Assembly (NCBI RefSeq): GCF_900090245.1 | Contig: NZ_FMDN01000032.1 | Location: 1 to 47,656, forward strand | Reading direction: 5' to 3' | DNA: 47,656 bases | Source of the DNA: Micromonospora halophytica | GTDB taxonomy: Bacteria; Actinomycetota; Actinomycetes; Mycobacteriales; Micromonosporaceae | In this document: positions 31,939 to 38,643 of the stretch, in pieces | How positions within the stretch are numbered: the first letter of the stretch is position 1 | Layout of the letters: every line of letters begins with the position of its first letter | The notes under the pieces: model-generated | The model's database searches: none | Told to the model about the DNA's origin: nothing | The model's input: the letters and a program-made list of their open reading frames with translations, nothing else | Program-made: the position numbers and the translations under genes

Positions 31939-32938
31939 GGCGCGCTTTTCCGATCAGCTTCTCGCCGCGCTTCGCCGCCGCGTCGGCGTCCACCGCGAGG
32001 TCCGGGGCCCGCTCGGGTCGCGGCACGCAGAGCCAGAGCGATCCGGGCCTGATCTCGGCCCTGAGCGAGCGCCCCGGCTCGATCAGGTCGCCGTCGAGCT
32101 GCCGGGGCTGGGCCCGGTTACTGGTGATCTCCACCCGGCGGGCCCGGAAGACCTCCATCCGGGGCACGCTGCCACGGCGGCGCACCAGCGCCCACCCCAT
32201 CGCGAGCCAGTGCCGCAGGGTACGGGGGGTGAGCACGGCCACGTCGAGCCAGCCGTCGTCCGGCTCGGCGTCGGTGAGCAGGCGTACCCCGCCCTGGAGC
32301 CGGCCGACGTTGGCGATCAGCACCGTACGGGCGCGGCGGCGCAGCGGTGGCTTGTCGTCGATGGCGACGGTGACCCGCATCGGTCGGTCCCGCAGGTGCT
32401 TGGCGGCCCCGACGACGTACGCCGGCCAGCCGATCCGCGCCTTGGTGGTCTCGGAGGTGTCCTGGAGCATCTGGGCGTCGAAGCCCATGCCGGCCATCAC
32501 GGCGAAGTACTGGTCACCGACCGCGCCGACGTCGAGCCGGCGCATTCCGCGCTCGACGGCGACCTCCAGCCCGGCGGCCAGGTCGTTGGAGAGGCCCAGG
32601 TTGGCGGCGAGCAGGTTGCCGGTGCCCTGGGGCAGCACGGCCAGTTCCGCGTCGGTGCCGACCAGCCCGCTCACGCAGGCCATCACGGTGCCGTCGCCGC
32701 CGCAGGCGAAGACGACCTGGGCCCCGTTGCGGACGGCCTCCTCGGTCTGCCCCCGCCCCGGGTCGTCGGCCGTGGTCTCGTACCAGACCGGCTCCGGCCA
32801 GCCGGCGGCGGACAGGGCGTCGTTCACCGTCCGGCGGAACTCGTCGAGATCGGTCACCTTGGTGGGATTCACCACCACCGCCGAGCCCGGCGCGCGGTCG
32901 TCAGCGGTCACCGGGCGCTTGTCGTCTCCACCATCCAC
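31931..32938 (-). CDS. diacylglycerol kinase-like lipid kinase (YegS/BmrU type)
   Basis: The 335-residue protein has the DAGK catalytic fold: VVVNPTK, the ATP-binding FACGGDGTVMACVSGL (GGDGT), and PQGTGNLLAANLGL, with the C-terminal beta-sandwich including DGDLIEPGRSL. It would phosphorylate diacylglycerol or a related lipid, making the substrate for a PAP2 phosphatase encoded downstream. The start is uncertain: GTG 32938 is used, with TTG 32956 the alternative; neither has a clear ribosome site. Opposite in direction to the PP2C gene, with a repeat-rich region between. Confidence 0.87.
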   Translation of the reverse strand: MDGGDDKRPVTADDRAPGSAVVVNPTKVTDLDEFRRTVNDALSAAGWPEPVWYETTADDPGRGQTEEAVRNGAQVVFACGGDGTVMACVSGLVGTDAELAVLPQGTGNLLAANLGLSNDLAAGLEVAVERGMRRLDVGAVGDQYFAVMAGMGFDAQMLQDTSETTKARIGWPAYVVGAAKHLRDRPMRVTVAIDDKPPLRRRARTVLIANVGRLQGGVRLLTDAEPDDGWLDVAVLTPRTLRHWLAMGWALVRRRGSVPRMEVFRARRVEITSNRAQPRQLDGDLIEPGRSLRAEIRPGSLWLCVPRPERAPDLAVDADAAAKRGEKLIGKARRE

Positions 32939-32964
32939 GGCGCAAGTGTGCAGCAACTCTGGCC

Positions 32965-33023
32965 GGTCAGCGAGCCGACGGCCGCCGCCGATGCCTTCCC
33001 GGTCAGCGAGCCGACGGCCGCCG
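32965..33023. repeat. 23-bp direct repeat, 36-bp period
   Basis: Exact copies lie at 32965-32987 and 33001-33023, separated by 13 bp, in the intergenic region between divergent kinase and PP2C genes. It may be a recent duplication. Confidence 0.8.
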
Positions 33024-33056
33024 GGCGTCCGCCGACACGATCGGCGGACGCCCGGC
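33020..33056. promoter_or_regulatory. perfect 16-bp hairpin upstream of PP2C
   Basis: Arms 33020-33035 and 33041-33056 pair perfectly around CACGA. It sits about 30 bp upstream of the PP2C GTG. A terminator is not expected between divergent genes, so an operator or supercoil-sensitive cruciform is more likely. Confidence 0.5.
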
Positions 33057-33086
33057 GCGTGGCCCCGCCGGTGTTACCGTCCGCAG

Positions 33087-33872
33087 GTGTTCCGTCGCCG
33101 CCCCACCGCTCCGCCCGTCGAGGCCACGCGCCGGCTGACCATGGGCCGACTCTGCCTGGAACTCGCCGGCGGCACCGTGGTCGGCAACCGTTACCGGGCC
33201 AACTTCGACGTGCTGCACCTCGATCCGGAGCTGCCGCTCGTGGTGGTCGCCGACGGCATGGGCGACGGCGAGGGCAGCCGGACCGCCGGCACCACCGCTA
33301 CGACGACCCTGGTCGAACAGGTCCGCGCCGGTTGGCCGGCCGTCGGGGCGCGTGAGCTGCGCGGCGCGGTGGCCGAGGCGCAGATCCGGGTACGCCGGGC
33401 CGGCGCGGGACTGGCCGAGCTGACCGGCTGCACGCTGACCGCCCTGCTCGCCGAGCCGGACGGTGAGCAGGGCTGGGTCGTCCAGCTCGGCGACTCGCGG
33501 GCGTACCGGCTGCGCGACGGCGTCCTGGAGCTGGTGACCGTCGACCACACCATGGCCTGGCTGGGGTTGCTGCACGGCTGGTGGCCGGCGAACTCCCCGG
33601 AGGCGGCCCGGGCCCGCTACCAGCTCCTGCGCTACGTCGGCCACCCGGACAAGCCCGAGGCGGACCTGCTGGCGGTCCCGCTGCGCCCCGGAGAGACCTG
33701 GCTGCTCTGCACCGACGGAGTGAGTGACCAGCTCGACTATCACCGACTGCGGGAGCTGCTCACCGAGCCGGACCCGGCGCAGGCGGTCCGCGCCCTGCTC
33801 GCGGCCACCCTCGCCGAAGGCGGCGACGACAACGCCACCGCTGCCGTCCTGCACGTCCACCCCGCCTCCTGA
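33087..33872 (+). CDS. PP2C-type serine/threonine phosphatase
   Basis: The 261-residue soluble protein is a PP2C-family metal-dependent phosphatase. Metal-binding motifs visible are VVADGMGDGEGS, LGDSRAYRLRDG, LLCTDGVSDQL and GGDDNATAAV, in the order of the family. It could reverse Ser/Thr kinase signalling. The GTG at 33087 lacks a ribosome site, but TACCGT (33075-33080) sits 7 nt upstream, which suggests a leaderless transcript; ATG 33141 is the alternative. No kinase gene lies in the window. Confidence 0.87.
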   Translation: MFRRRPTAPPVEATRRLTMGRLCLELAGGTVVGNRYRANFDVLHLDPELPLVVVADGMGDGEGSRTAGTTATTTLVEQVRAGWPAVGARELRGAVAEAQIRVRRAGAGLAELTGCTLTALLAEPDGEQGWVVQLGDSRAYRLRDGVLELVTVDHTMAWLGLLHGWWPANSPEAARARYQLLRYVGHPDKPEADLLAVPLRPGETWLLCTDGVSDQLDYHRLRELLTEPDPAQAVRALLAATLAEGGDDNATAAVLHVHPAS

Positions 33873-34187
33873 CCTCCGGTACCCGCGCCTTCCCCTGCCG
33901 CTGGCGGCTGCCCGCGCCACCTCGCGGACCAGGACCGTCGACCCACCCCGCACCCGGCAGCTCGGCCTCACCGACCACCCCGCCCTGGCCGGGTGGCGCA
34001 CCGACCTCCCATCACACTCGGTGACGCTCGCGGCCAGCACATCCACACCCCTCGGCAGGACGGCAGGCCGCTTCGCGCCGGGCCGGCGGTCGGGTGTGGC
34101 GATCCCGGCCCGCCCGCCCGGTGGCCGGACTAGCGTCGGTGGGGACGGCGTGGCCGTGCCCTGCGGGACGCCCGGGAGGTGAGCCGG
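33873..34187. other. 315-bp stretch upstream of universal stress gene
   Basis: No gene is convincing. A TAGCGT (34131-34136) looks like a -10, and GGGCCGGCGGTCGG near 34079 matches the DevR-box left half only. A GGGAGGTGAG ribosome site precedes the ATG. Confidence 0.4.
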
Positions 34188-35018
34188 ATGACCGGATCCG
34201 CCGGCACGCCGGTGGTGGCCGGCGTCGGCCCGTCCGCGCAGGGCATGCAGGTCGTCCGGCTGGCCGCGCGGGAGGCCGCCGCGCACGGCCGCGACCTGGC
34301 CCTGCTGCACGCCTTCAACTGGGAGGCCGCTCTCCAGGCGCCCTCGGTAGTCGGCCCCCGGGCCCAGGCCGAGGAGCTGATCGCCCGGGCCGCGGAGATC
34401 GCCAACGAGGTCGAGCCGGGAGTGTCGGTCAGCGCCGAGATCGTCGAGGGCTCCCCGGTCGAGACGCTGGTACGCCGCTCCGAGACGGCGTTCATGGTGG
34501 CCATCGGCGACGGCGGCATGGCCGGCTGCGAGGGCTGCGTGCCGGCCGACTCCCCGGCCGTCCAGCTCGCCGCCAGGGCCGGCTGTCCGGTGCTGGTGGC
34601 CCGACGTGAGCCGCCGCCGAGCGGGCCGGTGCTGGTCGGGGTGGACGGGTCGGAGAGCGCCCTGACCGCCCTCGGCTTCGCCTTCGACTGCGCGTTCCGG
34701 CGACAGGCCCGGCTGATCGCGGTGCGGGTGGTCGAGCCGGGACGCCCCGACGTCGGCGAGGAGGTGCTCGCCGAGGCGGTGGCCCGGGCCGGCCGGGGTC
34801 ACCCCACGCTCCCCACCGAGTGCCACACCGTACGCGGCGACCCGGGCACCGTCCTGGTGGAACAGTCCCGGTCCGCGCAGGTCGCCGTGGTGGGGGCCCG
34901 GGGGGACGAGCCGTGGCGCGGGATGCTGGGCGCGGTGAGCCAGACCCTGCTCTACCATGCGCCGTCCCCGGTCATCGTCGTCCGTGGATTGACCGAGGCG
35001 GCGCAGGACGGGACGTGA
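34188..35018 (+). CDS. universal stress protein, two UspA domains
   Basis: The 276-residue protein carries two UspA-like domains. Domain 1 (to about residue 145) starts VVAGVGPSAQG, and lacks the usual ATP-binding GxxG...GS segment; instead it has a CEGC pair. Domain 2 starts VLVGVDGSESALTALGFA and has GARGDEPWRGMLGAVSQ near the end, close to the G2xG9xG(S/T) pattern. ATG 34188 is chosen for the GGGAGGTGAG ribosome site; GTG 34179 is the other option. It lies beside a DevR box and phosphoketolase, as in actinobacterial dormancy regulons. Confidence 0.86.
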   Translation: MTGSAGTPVVAGVGPSAQGMQVVRLAAREAAAHGRDLALLHAFNWEAALQAPSVVGPRAQAEELIARAAEIANEVEPGVSVSAEIVEGSPVETLVRRSETAFMVAIGDGGMAGCEGCVPADSPAVQLAARAGCPVLVARREPPPSGPVLVGVDGSESALTALGFAFDCAFRRQARLIAVRVVEPGRPDVGEEVLAEAVARAGRGHPTLPTECHTVRGDPGTVLVEQSRSAQVAVVGARGDEPWRGMLGAVSQTLLYHAPSPVIVVRGLTEAAQDGT

Positions 35019-35032
35019 CGCCCCCGCGTACC

Positions 35033-35046
35033 GGGACCAACGGCCC
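35033..35046. promoter_or_regulatory. DevR/DosR-type box before phosphoketolase
   Basis: GGGACCAACGGCCC fits the palindromic DevR consensus (GGGNC-N4-GNCCC) exactly. It lies 99 bp upstream of the phosphoketolase ATG, downstream of the first universal stress gene. DevR is encoded at 44 kb, so autologous control is plausible. Confidence 0.7.
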
Positions 35047-35144
35047 TGATCCACTTCGCCCGACTGGGCAAAGCTGGGGATGCCCGGAGACGAAATCAGG
35101 CTTCCGGGTGCAGAATTCCGCGACCCGCGAGAGGCTATTGCAGC

Positions 35145-37547
35145 ATGGACACCGCTCTCGACCTGCACGGCCCACTGACCGAAGACGAGCTGCGCCGGCT
35201 GGACGCCTACTGGCGGGCGGCCAACTACCTCACCGTCGGCCAGATCTACCTGCTGGACAACCCGCTGCTGCGTGAGCCGCTGAAGCCCGAGCACGTCAAG
35301 CCCCGGCTGCTCGGCCACTGGGGCACCAGCCCCGGGCTCAACCTGCTCTACACCCACCTCAACCGGATCATCGTCAACCGCGACCTCTCGGCGATCTTCG
35401 TCACCGGCCCCGGCCACGGCGGCCCGGCCCTGGTGGCGAACACCTGGCTGGAGGGCACGTACAGCGAGCTGTACCACTCGGTGAGCCGCGACGAGACCGG
35501 CATGCAGCGGCTGTTCCGGCAGTTCTCCTTCCCCGGCGGCATCCCGAGCCATGTGGCGCCGGAGGTGCCGGGTTCGATCCACGAGGGCGGCGAGCTGGGG
35601 TACGCGCTCAGCCACGCGTACGGCGCCGCGTTCGACAACCCCGACCTGCTGGTCGCCTGCGTCATCGGCGACGGCGAGGCCGAGACCGGCCCGCTGGCCG
35701 GCAGCTGGCTGTCCAACGTCTTCCTCAACCCGGCCCGCGACGGCGCGGTGCTGCCGATCCTGCACCTCAACGGCTACAAGATCGCCAACCCGACGGTGCT
35801 GGACCGGATCTCCACCGAGGACCTGCTCGACCTGATGCGCGGCTACGGGCACCAGCCCTACATCGTCGAGGGCGACGACCCGACGAAGGTGCACCAGACG
35901 CTGGCGGCCACCCTCGACCGGGCCTGCGACGAGATCGCCGAGATCCAGCGCCGGGCCCGCTCCGGCGGCACCGTCGAACGTCCCCGCTGGCCGATGATCA
36001 TCCTGCGTACGCCGAAGGGCTGGACCGGCCCCGCGCGGGTCGACGGCAAGCAGGTCGAGGGGACGTACCGGGCCCACCAGGTGCCGATCTCCGAGGTTCG
36101 GAAGAACCCGGAGCACCTGGCCGAGCTGGAGCGCTGGCTGCGCAGCTACCGGCCGGAGGAACTCTTCGACGCCACCGGCGCGCCGGTCGGCGACCTGGCC
36201 GCACTACCGCCCACCGGTGACCGGCGGATGAGCGCCAACCCGGTCGCCAACGGCGGGCGGCTGCTGCGCGACCTGGACCTGCCGGACTTCCGCGACTACG
36301 CGGTCGACGTCAAGAAGCCGGGCGAGCCGGCGGTCGGCGCCACCGGTGTGCTCGGCACCTGGGTCCGGGACGTCATCAGCCGCAACCCGCAGACGTTCCG
36401 CCTGTTCGGCCCGGACGAGGTCGCCTCCAACCGGCTCGGCGCCGCCTTCGAGGTCACCGACCGGGCGTTCGTGGCCGACACCGTCGAGGGCGACGACCAC
36501 CTCTCCGCCGACGGCCGGGTGATGGAGGTGCTCTCGGAGCACCTCTGCGAGGGCTGGCTGGAGGGCTACCTGCTCACCGGCCGGCACGGCATCTTCACCA
36601 GCTACGAGGCGTTCATCCACATCGTCGACTCGATGGTCAACCAGCACGCCAAGTGGCTGAAGGTGACCCGGGGCATCCCCTGGCGGGAGCCGGTCGCCTC
36701 GCTGAACTACCTGCTCTCCAGCCACGTGTGGCGGCAGGACCACAACGGCTTCTCGCACCAGGACCCGGGCTTCATCGACCACGTGGTCAACAAGAAGGCC
36801 GAAGTGGTGCGGGTCTACCTGCCGCCGGACGCCAACACCCTGCTCTCCACCATGGACCACTGCCTGCGCAGCCGGCACTACATCAACGTGGTGGTCGCCG
36901 GCAAGCAGCCGGCGCCGAACTGGCTGAGCATGGACGAGGCGGTCCAGCACTGCCGGCGCGGCCTGGGCATCTGGGACTGGGCCAGCACCGACGAGGGCGC
37001 CGAGCCGGACGTGGTGCTCGCCTGCGCCGGCGACGTGCCGACCCTGGAGACCCTCGCTGCGGCCGAACTGCTCCGCCAGCACCTGCCCGAGCTGAAGGTG
37101 CGGGTGGTCAACGTGGTCGACCTGATGCGCCTGCAGCCGCCGTCGGAGCACCCGCACGGCCTGCCGGACAACGAGTTCGACACCATCTTCACCCGCGACA
37201 AGCCGATCATCTTCGCGTACCACGGCTACCCGTGGCTGATCCACCGGCTCACCTACCGCCGGGCCAACCACGACAACCTGCACGTACGCGGGTACAAGGA
37301 GGAGGGCACCACCACCACGCCGTTCGACATGGTGATGCTCAACGACCTGGACCGGTTCCACCTGGTCATCGACGTGATCGACCGGGTTCCCGGGCTCGCC
37401 TCGCGCGCCGCCCACCTGCGTCAGGAGATGGTCGACGCCCGGCAGGCCTGCCGCGACCACACCCGCCGGTACGGCGAGGACGACCCCCGGGTCGCCGAGT
37501 GGCGCTGGATCCGGGAGACGGACCAGGCGCTGCGCGGCGAGCAGTGA
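35145..37547 (+). CDS. xfp: phosphoketolase (xylulose-5-P/fructose-6-P)
   Basis: The 800-residue thiamine-diphosphate enzyme splits xylulose 5-phosphate (and often fructose 6-phosphate) with phosphate into acetyl phosphate plus glyceraldehyde 3-phosphate or erythrose 4-phosphate. The family motifs are LLGHWGTSPGLN, GPGHGGPALVAN, the ThDP motif GDGEAETGPLAGSWLSN, and RDKPIIFAYHGYPWLIHRL near the end. Length is normal. ATG 35145 follows GAGAGG about 10 nt upstream. It precedes a universal stress gene by 23 bp, and both lie behind a DevR box, so it may supply acetyl phosphate for fermentative ATP under oxygen limitation. Confidence 0.95.
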   Translation: MDTALDLHGPLTEDELRRLDAYWRAANYLTVGQIYLLDNPLLREPLKPEHVKPRLLGHWGTSPGLNLLYTHLNRIIVNRDLSAIFVTGPGHGGPALVANTWLEGTYSELYHSVSRDETGMQRLFRQFSFPGGIPSHVAPEVPGSIHEGGELGYALSHAYGAAFDNPDLLVACVIGDGEAETGPLAGSWLSNVFLNPARDGAVLPILHLNGYKIANPTVLDRISTEDLLDLMRGYGHQPYIVEGDDPTKVHQTLAATLDRACDEIAEIQRRARSGGTVERPRWPMIILRTPKGWTGPARVDGKQVEGTYRAHQVPISEVRKNPEHLAELERWLRSYRPEELFDATGAPVGDLAALPPTGDRRMSANPVANGGRLLRDLDLPDFRDYAVDVKKPGEPAVGATGVLGTWVRDVISRNPQTFRLFGPDEVASNRLGAAFEVTDRAFVADTVEGDDHLSADGRVMEVLSEHLCEGWLEGYLLTGRHGIFTSYEAFIHIVDSMVNQHAKWLKVTRGIPWREPVASLNYLLSSHVWRQDHNGFSHQDPGFIDHVVNKKAEVVRVYLPPDANTLLSTMDHCLRSRHYINVVVAGKQPAPNWLSMDEAVQHCRRGLGIWDWASTDEGAEPDVVLACAGDVPTLETLAAAELLRQHLPELKVRVVNVVDLMRLQPPSEHPHGLPDNEFDTIFTRDKPIIFAYHGYPWLIHRLTYRRANHDNLHVRGYKEEGTTTTPFDMVMLNDLDRFHLVIDVIDRVPGLASRAAHLRQEMVDARQACRDHTRRYGEDDPRVAEWRWIRETDQALRGEQ

Positions 37548-37570
37548 CCGATCGAGAGGAGGTGGGCGCG

Positions 37571-38437
37571 GTGAGCGCAGACGAGATCCTGGTCGGCTAC
37601 GACGGTTCGACCGACGCCACCCTGGCGCTGAACTGGGCGCTGGACGAGGCGCAGCGCAGCGGCCGACCGGTCCGCCTGACGTACGTCTTCGAGTGGCTGA
37701 CCGTGGCCGGCTGGATCGGTCCGGGGGTGGCCCCGGGGATCTGGCCCGACGAGACCGCCCGCCGGCAGGTCGAGGAACTGGTCCGCAAGGCGGCGGCGGA
37801 CGCCGCCGCCGAGCGGCCGGACGTGACCGTGCACGGGGACGTCCTCGACGGCCCGCCGGCCCTGCTGCTCCAGGAGCGTTCCGCCGACGCGGGGCTGCTG
37901 GTGCTGGGCAGTCGGGGCCACGGCGGCTTCGGCGGCCTGCTCGCCGGCTCCACCGCCGTCTCGGTGACCGCCCACGCGCACTGCCCGGTGGTGGTGGTCC
38001 GCGACGGGCAGGCCGACGCAACGGGGCCGGTGGTGGTGGGCGTCGACGGCTCCGAGTCGTCCCAGGCGGCGCTCGGCTTCGCGGTGGAACGCGCCGCGCA
38101 GCGGGAGGTGCCGCTGCGGGTCGTCCGGGTCTTCGATCCGCCGGGTGAGCGGTGGCGGCCGTCGGACCACGACGAGCGGGCCACCACCGACGAGGAACGG
38201 GCCGCCGTCGAGGAGATGCTGAGCCGGTGGCGGCAGACCTTCCCGGACGTGGTGGTCGAGGTCGACGTGCGGCCCGGCAACCCGGCGGCGACGCTGGTCG
38301 AGGCGAGCCGGGACGCCCAGCTCGTGGTGGTGGGCAGCCGGGGCCGGGGCGGGCTGCGCGGCATGCTGCTCGGCTCGGTCAGCCAGCAGCTCATCCAGCA
38401 CGCGCACTGCCCGGTCGCGGTGGCCCGGGAACGCTGA
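37571..38437 (+). CDS. universal stress protein, tandem UspA domains
   Basis: The 288-residue protein has two complete UspA domains. Domain 1 begins ILVGYDGSTDATLALNWAL and ends VLGSRGHGGFGGLLAGSTAVS; domain 2 begins VVVGVDGSESSQAALGFAV and ends VVGSRGRGGLRGMLLGSVSQ. Both carry the G2xG9xGS nucleotide-binding pattern. GTG 37571 is chosen because GAGGAGGTG lies about 8 nt upstream; GTG 37544 overlapping the phosphoketolase stop is the other choice. It is cotranscribed with phosphoketolase, and likely shares its DevR control. Confidence 0.9.
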   Translation: MSADEILVGYDGSTDATLALNWALDEAQRSGRPVRLTYVFEWLTVAGWIGPGVAPGIWPDETARRQVEELVRKAAADAAAERPDVTVHGDVLDGPPALLLQERSADAGLLVLGSRGHGGFGGLLAGSTAVSVTAHAHCPVVVVRDGQADATGPVVVGVDGSESSQAALGFAVERAAQREVPLRVVRVFDPPGERWRPSDHDERATTDEERAAVEEMLSRWRQTFPDVVVEVDVRPGNPAATLVEASRDAQLVVVGSRGRGGLRGMLLGSVSQQLIQHAHCPVAVARER

Positions 38438-38508
38438 ACCGTCACCGCCATGCCCGGTCCCGCTGTCGTCGGGGCCGGGCACGGCCGTATCCGCCCCGAT
38501 GGTCCACG

Positions 38509-38567
38509 CCGTGGCGCCGATGTGGCGGGGTCGTGGCGGCTGGGACCCCGCCACATCGGCGCCACGG
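38509..38567. repeat. 24-bp perfect palindrome between convergent genes
   Basis: Arms 38509-38532 and 38544-38567 are perfectly complementary around an 11-nt loop. The arms include GGCGCCGATGTGGCGGGGTC. It lies between convergent universal stress and P-type ATPase genes, so it may work as a bidirectional terminator. Its length and loop suggest an interspersed REP-type element. Confidence 0.75.
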
Positions 38568-38643
38568 TATCGATCAAGCGCCCGATGGGTCAGCCGCCGG
38601 CCGCCGTGGAGTAGATGATCCGCCTGGGCGGGTCGGGGTCCCC

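Noticed and set aside
34079..34092. Possible DevR box before the first universal stress gene (GGGCCGGCGGTCGG)
   Set aside because: Only the left half matches; the right half GTCGG breaks the CCC end, so it fails the palindrome.
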